From the NCBI GenBank assembly GCA_027946365.1, contig JAPEUQ010000001.1, positions 4,216,001-4,280,000 on the forward strand: a stretch of DNA of 64,000 nucleotides, in the 5' to 3' direction. The notes beneath the pieces were generated by a model that was given only the letters and a program-made list of their open reading frames with translations, was not told the origin of the DNA and did not search any database. A program made the position numbers and the translations under genes. This DNA is from Kalmusia sp. IMI 367209. Taxonomy: Eukaryota; Ascomycota; Dothideomycetes; Pleosporales; Didymosphaeriaceae. Below are positions 1 through 12,397 of the stretch, piece by piece. Position 1 is the stretch's first letter; each line of letters opens with the position of its first letter.

Positions 1-165
1 GCTGTTTGTTGAAAAGAATAATTTTCATAGGTAGCGATCTATGATGTGATATCCTGAACACCTACGCTCAAAGCAAACCCAACGTATATCTAGCCGTGGC
101 CTAATCAAACGCCGAAAGCAACGCTCCATTCGATCGTAATGCCCTTTGAGAGTTCAGATGCAACT

Positions 166-1117
166 CTAGGTAAATTTCCGTAGAACCATGAACAGCAAGG
201 CTACTACGACTCCGTATATACATGTATCGATCCAAGCTAGCGACCGGTCAGGGCTCTGCTGCTGAACAACCTGCCTTTGCTGGACCGGCGGAGTTGGCGG
301 AGGTATTGTCCGTGTGGGCTGCGGTGCCGGCGCTGGCGCTGGCGCTACTCTCGCGGGTTGTGGTGGTATCGCTGGCGCTGCCGAAGCTCCATTCATTGCT
401 GAGCTCGCACCCGCTACAGCAGGGCTCGACGACTCCGAGGCACTCGTGACATCCTTCTTCTCCCCCAGTTCATCCCTATACGCTAGCCTCAGTTCCTTAG
501 GCACAGCCTCCTCCTTCCTCTCCCCATCCTCTTCTCCACACAACTCAACCCTCTCCTTCAAAATCTCCGCATTGCTCTTCCCACACCCACCGCATCTCCA
601 GCCCGCACTCTCCCCCGCCATCCTCTCTCTAACCCCCCTGTCACACTCCAGCCCACCTACCTGCCCCTTCGCCTCGCTATCCATAAAACTCCTGATCGCC
701 ACGAGCGCTGTCCTAATCCCCCACGCCGGCTGCCACGTTTCCTCATGATGCCCGCTGATACTCAGACAAATCTCACGATTGACTTCGAAGCGGCCGGTAG
801 GTGTAAGAAAGCGGAACGAAGGCGGACGAAGAGGGTACGTAGCAGGGAGCACGATGCGCCCGTGGTAGATGCCGGCGGCGTAGGGTGAGGGCGCGGGCCG
901 GCCGCGGAGCGTGAAGTGCCATTCGAACAGGTTATCTTCAAGCGGAGTGGCGTGGTAGTCTGGGGAGGGTTGGGATTCGAGCTCGGCGGCTTCTTTGACT
1001 GGGGAGCTGTTAGTATAGGTGCATCTGCAGAGAGGAAGCATGCGGCGCATAGCTTGGGGACGGCTTACGGATGCGCTTGATGGTGGGCGTCTTCGTATTG
1101 AATCCGCGCGATGCCAT
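166..1117 (-). CDS. ubc6: Ubc6/UBE2J-type ER ubiquitin-conjugating enzyme (E2)
   Basis: Two exons, 1117-1069 and 998-166, join to 293 aa. The 70-nt intron has a gtaag donor and a cag acceptor and restores the expected N-terminus MASRGFNTKTPTIKRILKEA. The UBC fold spans about residues 10-165; the active-site Cys is about C94 in the motif REICLSISGHH, which is the UBE2J/Ubc6 signature (no HPN-type loop). A Ser/Pro/Ala-rich linker follows, and a single hydrophobic segment near residues 271-290 ends the protein, as in tail-anchored ER E2s. Known role of the family: passing ubiquitin to ER-associated degradation substrates with the Hrd1/Doa10 ligases. A CGGCGKSN motif lies between the UBC fold and the linker. 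The family call is secure; the exact paralogue (Ubc6 versus UBE2J1-like) is inferred. Confidence 0.88.
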
Positions 1118-1540
1118 GGTGGCGATGGCGAAGTGGAAGAGACGTAGAGCGAGTGTGTGCCTGGAAGAGCCTCAGAAATCGGTAGTGGGAATCGCTACAG
1201 CGCGCGGCCGATGTTGAGTTGAAACGCGGATGCTGAGGTGTTGACGTACGTTGCGGCTTCGCGGGTGGTCTAAGTGCCCCGCCGTAGTAGTCGGTTATCG
1301 ATTGCTCAGCTAAAGTCCGCCCGTGGCGCATCGCGCGTTTGTCCACCGTGTCAAAAGTGAAATAAGAAAGCTCGATAGTACTGAATGGAATAAATCAATC
1401 AATTGTGTGCCTATACTACCGGGGTATCGTTGAAGTATACATCTCATCCCAACCATGCCAGTCATGAAATCTAAAGTGAAATCAAACACCACCAAACCCG
1501 CGCCGGATGTGTACGCTATGCAAAACATATGAATGAGGAA
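1118..1540. other. Intergenic, 5' of ubc6 / 3' of heme-oxygenase-like gene
   Basis: Short open frames here lack codon structure or family resemblance. It should hold the promoter of the E2 gene and the terminator of its tandem upstream neighbour; no specific site is evident. Confidence 0.5.
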
Positions 1541-2650
1541 TTAGTAGCCGAATCGCAAAAGAGCCGCACAGGCTAAGCAGCCTAGTGCTATGGCTGCACC
1601 CGTGACCTCTGGCCGATGAAGCCACGTGCTCACTGCTTGAGACACTTTGGGCGTGACCAGAGTCGTCTTGTCATCCCTCTTCTCCGCCTGATGTCCATGT
1701 CGCTCCGCCGCATTTGCGCGCTTCAGCTGCTCAAAGTCGGTGCCTAGTTTTTCGTCGAGCTCATGAACTAAACCGGCGCTGAGCTTGAAGATAGTCTTCG
1801 CCTCTTCGATGATGTCGACGCGTTCGTCCGGGGTGAACAGAATCTCTGCAGCAAGAAGGCGTTCTTTGAAGGCTTCCTTGATGTCGATACCGTCGTGATC
1901 GCCGGCGAAAGACCAGAGTGAAAGTCCCTTTTGTTCCAAAGGTAGCTCCGCATTTTTTCCCTTGGCGCCACTAAGACTCGACTCTGTCCTCCAAAAGTCA
2001 CCCCCGGCTTTGACAAGCTCACTTCGTATCCAACGGCCCCCAGAAAAGACGGCCATGTAGAAACACCACGCATATGCCACCAAGACATGCGGCTTGTTAC
2101 CGACCCTTCTCCGAATATGCGTGCAGAACTCAGCCACCTTCTCGCCCGGATATTGTGCCAGAAGGACCTCAAAGTCTGTCGGGTGCAGGCCGCTTAGGTA
2201 TTCCAAGTCCCTCTTGAGCCTGCTTGATCGTGCCATACCTTTAGGTCGTAGGGTTTGTAGAAAGGCGAGCGTCTGTGGCGAAGGCGGCGACGAGAAGAGC
2301 TCGGGCTCAGAGTACGGGTTGACGAGGAGGAAGGACAGTAGCGGCGAGGTGGGTGGTGAACTTGCGGAGCCCGGCGTGGCCGTGGGGAGCAGATCATTCC
2401 ATAGTGACTCGAACGTCAGGAAGATGTGCGCAAAATGCAAGAGACCGGTCGTGTAGAGCGACGGATCTCTGGCGAGCGGTGGGAGGGCGAAGGGGAGGCG
2501 TGCCGTTATGAGTTTGTTGAGTTCTGTATGTAGCGTTCTGTATTGTTGTAAGTTTATCATCTGCGAATGGAAGGATGTCGAGGAGGGGTACCTAGTGGCG
2601 GTATTGATTTCTCCTGGTAGCGAGACTTGTGGGAGGTTGTCTTTCGCCAT
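1541..2650 (-). CDS. Heme-oxygenase-like protein with C-terminal membrane anchor
   Basis: Exons 2650-2592 and 2537-1541 (54-nt intron, gtacc...acag) give 351 aa beginning MAKDNLPQVSLPGE. The start at 2650 was chosen because upstream in-frame sequence reads only into an untypical leader. The helical fold begins with a TLHTELNKLITARLP segment in which the His fits the proximal heme ligand of heme oxygenases, and a second conserved helix contains an F-S-G-G stretch like the distal G-x-x-x-G helix (near AWCFYMAVFSGGRW). The last 20 residues (TGAAIALGCLACAALLRFGY) are a hydrophobic tail anchor, so the protein probably faces the cytosol from ER or outer mitochondrial membrane. Family role: opening heme to biliverdin; many fungal members are uncharacterised and may not be catalytic. 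Family call good, activity uncertain. Confidence 0.75.
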   Translation of the reverse strand: MAKDNLPQVSLPGEINTATRYPSSTSFHSQMINLQQYRTLHTELNKLITARLPFALPPLARDPSLYTTGLLHFAHIFLTFESLWNDLLPTATPGSASSPPTSPLLSFLLVNPYSEPELFSSPPSPQTLAFLQTLRPKGMARSSRLKRDLEYLSGLHPTDFEVLLAQYPGEKVAEFCTHIRRRVGNKPHVLVAYAWCFYMAVFSGGRWIRSELVKAGGDFWRTESSLSGAKGKNAELPLEQKGLSLWSFAGDHDGIDIKEAFKERLLAAEILFTPDERVDIIEEAKTIFKLSAGLVHELDEKLGTDFEQLKRANAAERHGHQAEKRDDKTTLVTPKVSQAVSTWLHRPEVTGAAIALGCLACAALLRFGY

Positions 2651-3772
2651 GCTACACGTAGTCCTTTCTGAGAACGCTCTGATTTGAAGTGACAGCACCG
2701 TTGTAGTCGCAAGGTTATGCAAAATCCGAGGCGAACAGGGAGGCGTTGCTTTAAGGAAACGGGCGCACCACTCTAGGCAGCACGTTTGCTATGCTTGCTG
2801 TGCAAGCACAAGGCCGTGTACCAGGTGGTCTAGGCAGGAAGATTCACGCGCTGGCTGTCGGCCTGCTCATGAGGAACAGCCTGACTTGGAGGGTGCGCCG
2901 CCATCGGGGCTGCTAAAACCGAGTAGTCGACGGCCTAGACGTGACGGGGACGGATGATGCAATCCACCGAGGCACCTGGATCAAGCGAGAGACACTCCAC
3001 GCATGCATGGGTGGGAATGATAACGAGCAACTCGCATGAGGGTGCGAGGGGTCATGCTGGGTGTTTCGAGACAGGCTGAAGTGCGAAAGCGTCTGCGATC
3101 GACGCGAATGGCTCGTGGCACAGAGATCGAGCCATGCTGATGGTCCGATTCACGTGCGCCGCGCTAAGGACAACGGGCGCCATCTCCTATCCAGATGCTC
3201 CTCGTCACCGCCTCCAAATAGTGCTTTGTTCCTCATTCAACGATTTCTACTTGAACTTTAGGCCCACAAACGAGATTCCCATCCTATTTGTAGCTGCTGA
3301 AGATTATGTTGCCCGACGCAGGATTCCATGCGGAATTCCAGCACACTCATGCCTCTATGCACATGCATCTCCATGTCAGCCCTTCAGTACACTCACGCGT
3401 TTGAACAATCACTGCAACAAACGAGTTCGCAAGAATATGACCCAAATTTTGCGATCAGGGCTTCGTTGCACTGTACATGAAGTCGCAGACTTAGCTCTAC
3501 CTGGGGCGAGCAGTCATAGCGCGTTTACCAAAGTCCCACTTCGACATCGTCACGTCGAAAGAATTCCATCGGCTTTTTTTAGAATAGTTTTGCTACACGT
3601 CAGTATCCGAAAGGAACAGCTACACCAGTCCTCTTCACTATTAACTCCATGTGTGGCGTGTTTGCGTCGGTATCAACCGTCGAATCTCCACCCTTGTGCA
3701 TGTTAAATGCCGGATAGGCTGAATCATCAACAGCCGTCCGCTCTGTACCTCTGCCTCTTTCCTATTGAGATC
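2651..3772. other. Intergenic, no supported gene
   Basis: The longest open frame (about 3134-3706, plus strand, 190 codons) gives a protein of random composition with no motif, so I do not call it. The region separates divergent genes and probably contains both promoters. Confidence 0.45.
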
Positions 3773-4758
3773 ATGTCTCCTAACATGTTACCCTACGGAT
3801 CTGCGAACTTCTATCTGGGTCCTGGTTCTGGAGCAAATCCCAATTCTTATGCAGCTTCTTCATCTGGAGCGTACCCCAATCCGTATGCAAACCACAATGG
3901 AGCGTCGCCAACATGTCCGAATCCGCACCCAGGTTATGTGAACCAGCCCGTGGTGCCCATGCCGACAACTCATTACAATGTCTACACAAATTCGTCCATA
4001 GCTCCGCCCCGTAGAGCGCCCAGTGGACGGCTCGCGAATCGGTATAATGGAATCACAATGCATCAAGGTCCATCTGCGCAATCACCCGCCTACGGAGCAT
4101 CGCCAGTGCATAACATGCCTCCGCAACCGGATCCAAGCGGTCAACAGGCTGGCCCCGCTTCGTTTTCACCGCCAGGACACGCATTCATTAATGCCACGCC
4201 GTCCAATCTGAGCAGAGAACGCATAGAGGGTCAATCTCGTGGCACCTGTGCCCCGGCCCCAACTACGCCACTACAGTCTCAATCACCACAACGCCCCGAC
4301 TTCCTCGTCGTTGGCCTCTTCGCCCTCCGCCTCACAAAGCGCCTCGTTCACCAGCTCGACCCTTACGAAGGCAGAGAGTCCGACCTCCACTGGCTCACCA
4401 ACTTCCTGCGACCTTACCACGAGGATTACGCATTGGCTAGACTCAAGGATCCCGTCGTGATCGACAATTACACGGCTGAGTATCCGCGGACCGTCAAGCG
4501 TGTTATTAAGCAGCCTAAGTATCGGAAGGTATTCATGGAGATGAATCCTGAGAAGAAGGTGACGCATCGGGAGCTGTCTGATGGTAAGCGATTAAAGAAC
4601 TAGTGATGTGGAGTCGTACTGAGTATGCTTTAGATGAGTTGAGGGCGATCATTGACTTCGCGGATGCGGCGAGTGAGTGGGGTTCTGTCGTTCCTGTTCC
4701 AGGCAAATATGCGAAAAGGATGGAGGAGTTGGCTAGTGGGAGGCGCATGGCTGAATGA
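3773..4758 (+). CDS. Hypothetical protein with disordered N-terminus and conserved-looking C-terminal domain
   Basis: Exons 3773-4583 and 4634-4758 (50-nt intron, gtaagc...tttag) give 311 aa. The second exon was found by splicing: without it the frame stops soon after the donor, whereas with it the charged helical text continues for 41 codons to a TGA. Residues 1-160 are Pro/Ser/Asn/Tyr-rich and low complexity, with repeated N-P-N/N-P-Y motifs. The C-terminal 140 residues are folded-looking, with a hydrophobic LFALRLTKRL helix, then HWLTNFLRPYHEDYALARL and a basic region ending in an acidic helix. I do not recognise a family. An in-frame ATG at 3707 would add 22 residues; the 3773 ATG fits better because the upstream part is not Pro/Asn-rich like the rest. 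Confidence 0.6.
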
Positions 4759-5058
4759 GGTTCTTGCTAATCGGATCGATTGGCTTGAATTCATTCTCAA
4801 AAGATTTGGACTGAGGTTCAGGTTGTAAGATGTGTGATGCGTGCTGGGGTTTTATGACGCGGTGTACGGACATACGATGCTGTGATCATAGGTCGGAGAT
4901 CATGAACTGTGCAAGCATCCCAGGGCAACACAGCTCACACTACATCTGCAGACCTTTCATGGAGTCCATTCCTATTTTGGGACATGCACTTTATGTGCGC
5001 TTGCTAATCATCTACGGGATTACTATAGAACGTGCTCATTCTATACTTTGTCTCACCC

Positions 5059-6944
5059 TCATACTGCGCAAGATTTGCAAGCGCCTCCTCCCCCTTCCCG
5101 GACGATAGCCTGACGGATCCGTTCGCTGCGCGGTGTAATGCTAACCTTGAATGGCTGCGGTCGCATATTCAGGCCGTTGCTATATTAATCAGTACCTCCT
5201 TTCAAATCATGTCTTAGCACTTACGTGTAGTCAAATATATCGACCGGTATCGGCTCGCCCCTCTGATCAAGCGCAGGCGCAATCCTGAAGCCCCATACCA
5301 GCCTCGCCACAGTCAACCATGTCCCCTGCTCAGCCAGCGCCTGACCCGAACATACTCTCCTACCCCACCCGAACGTCATGTATCCCCTTTCGCCCGGGAA
5401 CGGTCGCGCAGCTGGGTCGTCTTTCATGTAGCGGCTTGGATTGAAGCGGTCGGGCTCTGGGAACTCGCGCTCGTTGTGATGGATTGCCCACACGTTCCCT
5501 TGTACCCATGTTAGCTTGGGAATTAGCCAGCCGTTGTAGTAGTCGTCCTGCGTCGGCGCATGGGGCTGCCCGCCAATAATAGCTACAGAACGCCAGCGGA
5601 AGACCTCCTTCACAAAAGCGCGTATATACGGCAGATTAGCCTCATCATCGAACGAGGGACTGCGATCGGGGCCCACGACACGGTCAAGTTCTTCCCAGGC
5701 GGGAATCAGCGTCTTGGGGAACGCACGCATGGCAAGAATTGCGGTGATGAGCGTGCTGCTTGACGTGTCGGATCCGGCGCCGAACAGGTTGCCGGCCAAA
5801 GCAGAGATTTCCTGAGGCTTGAGGTTATACTTTGGTGCTTCTTTAAAGAGAAATTTAGAGTAGCAGTCGTCGTGGCCAGGCTTTTCATTTGCTTCGAAGG
5901 CGAGGGAATAGAAGAAGTCGTGGCCGCGATGGGATTTGCCTCGTTTACCTAGGCCGTGCTTCCAGGGTGCGTTGGGCACTTTTGCAAGTACTACGGGGAA
6001 TTAGCAGGTCCTGATGCGGGCTGGAGACGGGAACCTTACAGGGAAAAGTCTCGAGCAACATTGGGAAGGTTTTTCCTGGCACATTTAGATCAGCAGCTCG
6101 ATGCATGACAGCAATGACCTCGCTGATGATGGGATCAGTATGGTTCGAGACACGCCTGCCAAAGCCAATGATAGACACTACGCTGGTCGCGTAGCGTTCA
6201 AAATGTGCTACGTATTCTTCGGGTGTCTTCAGCATGTCATATGCGACTACTTTGCTCTCGTCGTTCTGAAAATCCCGGTACTTTTTGACTTGCTGGATGC
6301 CAACGCCTTGATGGGTAATCTTCCGCTGGACTCGCCAGCGATCTCGTTGCTCTGGGGTTGTTGTAATCATGTTGACAAGATTATTTTGCCCTGCGCCTAA
6401 TTCGGCGAAGACAAGCATCCGAGGACGGGAGCAGTAGATGCCTGCTCGTTTGTCCAGAAGCTCATTAGCAGCCCAGGCATCGTTGATCCACACTGTTGGA
6501 TTTCTGATGATACGTTAACAACTTATGTTAGCAACTTCTATAGAGCTGCCTACCTTCCAATCCAGTATGTGATGAGAGGGGTGTTGTACTTCTTGGACAA
6601 CTGTTCGAAGTAGATCCACTACATGTATGTCATTATTTAGTTTCACGGGGGTGATGCTTTAGGTTGCGCACTGGCTTGTTGTCGGGAAGTTGGAAGGTGT
6701 TGCCGATGATGGGTAAGGGCAATGGCCCAGGTGGCTATCAGCCAGTCAGTCTCGTAATTTAAGACATGTACATTGAAGGACTCACCATTTTGGATCTCAA
6801 ATATAGCATCCATGCATAATCCGCAAGCACGCCTAGAACGGCCGTTACTAGAATAGCGAAGGCGACATTAGCAGCACCAAATTTGGAGATACCATGCTGC
6901 AAATAATGCAGAGGCAGCGCTCCAAATAGCTGCTCAATAGCCAT
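5059..6944 (-). CDS. Cytochrome P450 monooxygenase
   Basis: Six exons (6944-6786, 6734-6672, 6618-6554, 6503-6040, 5990-5225, 5179-5059) join in frame to 545 aa. An N-terminal membrane helix (about 27-48) is followed by the proline hinge PPGPLPLPIIGN; the I-helix has FGAGSDT (320-326), the K-helix ExxR is E379-R382, and the heme loop FGWGRRVCSG places the ligand at C464. The last exon restores a typical C-terminus (NGLNMRPQPFKVSITPRSE). Overall it resembles microsomal CYPs often found in fungal secondary-metabolite or detoxification loci. A glycine-rich, two-cysteine tail (GGGGACKSCAV) is unusual. Introns are 45-55 nt apart from the 168-nt and 50-nt ones bracketing exon 3. Substrate cannot be told. 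A reductase partner is not in the window. Confidence 0.9.
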
Positions 6945-8948
6945 GAATACAACTTTGCAACTCTGTGTAGCCCTGGGTAGCGAGTGCGAAAATGGGGACA
7001 AACGAAGTCGTCTTTCTCAAACAACTAAAGAGAACAGCGAAAATAAGGCACGATGACTAATTCTTCTTCAACGTGAACAGGGCGTATGCACAGTGGATTG
7101 GAGTTGGAATAGCTCAATAACCCCACATTGTCGTGGTGGGGCAACAAGGTCGGCAAATTGATTGCATGGCACACGGGGCGAATAGCCTTTCGTCTTCCGG
7201 TTCACACCCTGAATTTGGACATTGCAAAATAACTGTGTGCTATGTGATGTATCCAAAGTGCGGTCATTGTGCTAATCGAAGCGATACAAGGTGTACTGGC
7301 AAATGCTGGCAGCCATCGCCTAGGTATTGTGTCGTTTTAGCGACGTGACGCCTTGAGAGCCCAGAAGAGCATTACGTGTTCGGTATGACTGTTATGGACA
7401 TATAGAGATGCACAATCGTATCTCACAATATGACAATGATACAAATGACAGATTGGGGTGAGATAGAATGACAAGGTCGAGAATGGCGCTCAAGTCCAGG
7501 CGGTGAATCGAACATATGCGCGACGCGTTGTAGTAGGCGCAACCTAGATAGCTCACGGACAACACTACTACCACAGGCTCAATCTCACCTCAGACTCCTT
7601 GTCGTTCGTTCTGATTGGATACATAATTATCATAGGGCATTTATCTTAGTTTCCTGATATTTACACGATGTGTTCGACGCTTGCAGTCAATCATTCTACA
7701 GGTATCGCGTGCTCCTGACCTCGTGATTTGATCATGGCGCTACGAAGTCGGACTGGCCCAGCCAAATCTGCTCGAGCGATTTCGAGACCTAGTCGACATA
7801 TAGACTGGAGCTATGATATTCTCGATTGTGAGGCGGCTGCTTTTCCTTCGCTTACTTGGTTTTTTAAAATACAAAACTCATTGTAAGTGCCGAACACACA
7901 CTAAACGCCTACGCGCCGCTAAATACGCCATCTCTTCAGCTCTGGGGAGGGATGACAGACACCGCCAGGTTCTGGATTGAAGGTGTTGGAACTTGTCTTC
8001 TCAAGAGCTGGATTGGCCTACCGTCAAATATATTGTTCCACTTCCCTTTAGTGCATATATGGACTATCGAAGCTTCAATAATAGTATGTGCATAGTCAAA
8101 AAGATTACTTATGAGGCTCAAGCTGATTGTGCACAATCAGTGTATGCTCTGTGCGTCTGCAGCGCTGTGGCTGGCTGGCTGTGCTCCAGGCTCTTAGTTT
8201 CTCGAAGTTTAGTTATCGCCTTATTGTTTAGTACAGAGACGAATCTGGACTGTACATTTCAGTGCACGCGTCTTGTTCACTTCTGGTGTAGGTGGACACC
8301 GACAATGGCCACGTTGTCTGGCTGTATTTGGCTCACAACCCTGGCTAGACCGCGGGAGGCTTGCTCTTAACGCAGCGTCGGAAGCCATGTTGCACGGCAT
8401 TATCATCCCGATGAAGTGGTACAGCCGGTAGAGTGCTGCACCCGGTCACGCCTGCATTTCCTTGTCATAGCGCATGGAATTGAACGCGACAAAAGTTCGC
8501 TTCGGGCGACTAGGCCGTGAAGTACGAATATCCGCTCCACATGGCTCGCCATGAAACAGAATGATGGGGTATTTGGAGAACAAGAAGGATCTCATTGGCG
8601 TATTAGGCTGCTTCCCCGCGTCCCCACTCGCTAGCTTGTAGCAAAGTCCGGGGTAGGACCCGCTAACGTGCATGGGATCGCCGGCAGATATTGGATTGTG
8701 ACTTGGATACAAGGAAATGTGCATGTGTGATATGAAATAGAATTGGTCTACGACAGGGGAACTAATACAGTGAGCGTGTTCTCCATTGCCACAAGGGTGA
8801 ATACAAGTTCACTGAATTTCCACTTCTTTTTGCACTCATCCTTGACTATCAGTCACTGGGAGATTCGCCTTCGTTGGAGCATCCCTTGCCCCATTCTCAA
8901 CTCGACCCTTTCAAACAGTCACCTGGAAGCTGTGGAGCCGTCATCGCC
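6945..8948. other. 2-kb intergenic region between P450 and sugar-porter genes
   Basis: The P450 and the MFS gene diverge from here. Short frames on both strands (for example 8446-8724 minus, 7993-8370 plus) have no signal peptide, motif or splice-consistent extension. I see no repeat or RNA gene. The length would allow two independent promoters. Confidence 0.4.
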
Positions 8949-10805
8949 ATGCTTGAAGCATCCAGCGGTAGAGGCCTCTTGGAGAATTGGAAATGTCTCC
9001 TCGCGTGCACTCTCGTTTCGATGAGTCCATTCCAGTATGGCATCGACTTCGGTGCCATTGGTGGTCTCCAGGCCATGCCAGGCTTTCTTGAAGTGAGCCA
9101 ATGCATTTCATCGCGGCCACCGCGCTGCTAATCAACATTCTTAGGTCTTCGGTCACAAAGACCCTACCACACAGATTGGATACAACATCTCGCCCGGACG
9201 ACAACAGCTCATCTCCTCCCTGATGACACTAGGGGCTTTCATCAGCTCCTCGTTTGCGGGTGTAGCTGCGACATGGCTCGGACGACGCCAGTGCCTCTGG
9301 ATAGCATCGATTCTTTGCTGTGTTTCCAACGTGATTATGATGGCGACGACAAATCTCTCTGGAATCTATGCTGGTCGCTTCTTGATTGGTCTCGCCAATG
9401 GATGGTACATGACCTTTGCCCAGCTATACATCCAGGTACGTTCCAGACAATCGTCGCATTCCACAAATCGTCGCTGATCAGGAACAGGAAAGCGCACCAG
9501 CACGCTACCGCGGCCTAATGATCTCCGTCTTCCAATCGTGGACTTCAATTGGCACCCTTATCGGCACTGTGGTCGACAACGCGACTCATAGCTTGAACGG
9601 AAAGAGCTCTTATCTCATCCCGCTTGGTATCATCTACATCGTTCCTGTCTTCATGTCCATCGGTCTCTTTTTCATACCCGAATCGCCCCGTTGGCTCATT
9701 TTGGTGGAGAAGAACGAGCAAGCGCACAAGTCGCTGTTGTGGATGCGACCCAACAAAGATGGTGTACAACAGGAAATGGACGATATCCAGGCAGCGATTC
9801 TAGCGGAGAAAGAGCTTGCTAGCAGCGCCAGCTTCATCGACATCCTGAAGAATCCAGTCGATCGCCGTAGGACGCTTTTGTCCGTGGCATCTGTGTCAAT
9901 CCAGGCTGCTTCTGGTGCTATGTTTATGATCGGTAGGTTGCTCATGATCGCAAAGTATTACAATAATGGCAATTGCTAATTTACCGATAGCTTACGGCAC
10001 CTACTTCTTCGAAATGGCGAAAGTTGGCAACGCATTCCAGAACTCTTGCATCCTGACCGCTGTCGGCGTCTTCGTGATCATTGTCAACAGCTGTGTCATC
10101 TCAAAGATCGGACGCCGACGTGTCTTCCTCATGATCGGCATGTTCATCTGCGGCGTGTCGCAATTCATTGTGGCGGCTGTGTACCACGTGTCTCCGGGAA
10201 CTGTCAGCACTGGAAAGGTACTTAAAATTATATTCTTGCAAAACATTGCATGGAGTAAACTAATTGTGAAACAGGTCATTGTAGCCATGTCAGTCATCTA
10301 CATCTGCGGATACAATGGTATGGTAGCCACGTACGCTTGGCTTGCCGGCGGAGAAATTCCATCTCAGCGATTGCGCTCGTATACGTTCGGTCTTGCAGCC
10401 GCAGTTGGTTTCGCAGGCGCATGGCTCGCTACTTTCACCGCGCCCTACTTCATCAACCCCGATGCGTTGAATTGGGGCCCTGAATACGGTATGTCTCACT
10501 AATTTCTTTTTCCTGTTTCCTTTTCATTTACAGCTAAACTAACATTTCAAGGCTGGATCTGGGGGCCATCCTGTATGGTCACCGTCGTTTGGATCTATTT
10601 CTTCTTGCCCGAAATCAAGAACCGCACACTCGAGGAGGTGGACGAGATGTTCGAAGCAAGACTTCCGGCACGCAATTTCAGGAAGTATGTCTGTGTGGGA
10701 AGACATGTTTCTGATGAAAAGATTATTGCGGAGAGTGATAACGTGGAGGAGAAGGTGTGGAAGAACGAGAAGGTAGTCGCGGAGGCAACGGTGCATATTG
10801 AGTAA
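8949..10805 (+). CDS. MFS sugar-porter family transporter
   Basis: Six exons (8949-9092, 9145-9435, 9488-9932, 9991-10217, 10275-10488, 10552-10805) give 524 aa with phases matching at every junction. The first ATG in frame is 8949. Visible sugar-porter signatures: a first helix ending in QYGIDFGAIGG, the loop motif WLGRRQCL (D/G-R-R-G equivalent), RYRGL after helix 4, PESPRWL in the central loop, IGRRRVF, and the C-terminal PEIKNRTLEEVDEMF. Twelve membrane segments fit. Proton-coupled uptake of a hexose, alpha-glucoside or a related polyol/acid is expected; the text is nearest in style to alpha-glucoside permeases (inference). It diverges from the P450 and converges on the SDR gene. Confidence 0.9.
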
Positions 10806-11226
10806 CTTTGTCTGTATATGGGTTTAACGAGAGTAGTATTTTGGTGTCATGATTGGAACGAAGCGGAAAGCTGCCATTTTTACTCGTTAAAGACAATAGC
10901 GAGATTACTACTAGTCTTTAAACTACGAGAATATTGTTGATTCCCAGTGAACAAGATACAGATCAATCAGCTAGAGCTAATTAATTATCAGTCTTACTCG
11001 TGAAATTTTTTACAAACGGTATATAAGACTGCATTCTTCAGCTATCGCTTTCTTCACTTTCTCATTTCACAAATATAATTATGTCACAGTGATCTCGGGA
11101 CTTGTTGTCAACGGGCTAGTCTTGCCAAGTATGCGTATTGGATGATTGCGCCCATTGGAGAGAGTCTTTGTGCCCCATGTTGGAAAGAATTTTGTTTTAT
11201 AAGATTCTACCGACTAGCTCTACTAT
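10806..11226. other. Convergent intergenic spacer
   Basis: AT-rich 420-nt spacer between the 3' ends of the MFS and SDR genes; probably both terminators. No open frame of note. Confidence 0.4.
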
Positions 11227-12397
11227 TCAAAGTTTGAAATCACTCTTCACAAGCTTCTCGCTCAGCGTCCACAGCCTCCGCGCAATACCCTCGTCCGTTG
11301 CATGCGGGGCGGCATCAAATATTTGACAATTGTGCAGTAGGATACCTTTCGGCTCTGCCCCTCTGTTAGCTAACGTGAATGCTCTGCAGGAGAATATCCT
11401 CACCATTCAGCGCAGGATCAAGAGCAGCAACCAAGGTAGTCGAAGCACCTTGATCATGGTTTTTCCAGAACGGACTCGTCGCGCGTATCGCCGCCTCACC
11501 CTCGGGATCGAGATCTCGACTCAAGCCTGTCCATATAGCTGCGAGCCGCCAGAGTCAGCTTGACTGAGCTTTCTGTCTATAAGTTGATTGTAAACCTACA
11601 CCCTGGATGCACCGCATAACTGACGACCCCCTTGTCCTTCAGCAATCTGTTCAACTCCACCGAGAAGAGGATGTTAGCCGTCTTCGCCTGTCCGTACGAT
11701 ACATAGCCATTATATGCGCCCTCCGCACCCTTGGCGAACATTGGAGGGAGGGATGGGTGTTGTTCTTCACGTGGTATCTCCTTGCCTTCAAAATTGTAGT
11801 CGTGAAATCTTATTGGACTGAGGCGATGTCCCAAGCTCGTCAGGTTGACAACACGCGATACGCCTGGAGCATTCGATTTCGCTGCAGCGAGCAATTGCGG
11901 CACGAGCAGATTTGTCAATAAGAAATGACCAATATGGTTTGCACCGAACTGCGCTTCGATGCCTTCGGCGGTAAGCTGGCGCTTGGGTGTCATGAAACCT
12001 GCATTGTTTATGATAATGTCGATGCGAGAGGTCAAATTTGTTATTTCGGTCGCAGCTTTACGGACGGAGTCCTGAGACATGAGGTCGAGAGCAACGGTTT
12101 GCACAATGATGCCAGAATAGGCTTCGTTAATGGATTTTGTGACGGCATCTAGCTTTGATTGTGTTCGGGAGGCGAGGATTAGAAGGGACGGCGATTGCGA
12201 GGCGATGCTGAGTGCAGTTGAGGAACCGATGCTTTCGGGCGATACACCTGTGATGAGGACTTGAAGGCATTAGCGAGTGGACATTGTAGGAGTGGGATGC
12301 AAGTACCAGTCTTGCCAGTGATTTGCTCTGCAAAAGCCTTCGCAACTCCGAGCCCTCCCGTCTCCTGATTCCACTCGGGATGTGTTGTAAAGCTCAT
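11227..12397 (-). CDS. Short-chain dehydrogenase/reductase (classical SDR, WWOX/retinol-dehydrogenase style)
   Basis: Four exons (12397-12307, 12259-11600, 11538-11404, 11369-11227) give 342 aa. The nucleotide-binding motif VLITGVSPESIG appears only when the first intron ends at the aag acceptor at 12260, so that splice is well determined. Further marks: DLMSQDSV adenine-ring loop, the NNAG motif, the catalytic Tyr/Lys in YGQAKTANILF, and VHPGSIWTGL after the active site. Exons 3 and 4 restore the ending IARRLWTLSEKLVKSDFKL. The last intron (11370-11403) would be only 34 nt, far below its neighbours; without it the protein stops early at HVS. NADP(H)-dependent oxidoreduction of an unknown alcohol or ketone. 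It is 0.76 kb from, and divergent to, the FAD monooxygenase. Confidence 0.85.

Noticed and set aside
3134..3706. 190-codon open frame on the plus strand
   Set aside because: Random composition, no domain, no signal peptide, and no splice-linked extension; likely chance.
8446..8724. 92-codon minus-strand frame
   Set aside because: Some protein-like stretches but no signal peptide, no domain and no splice partner; evidence too weak.
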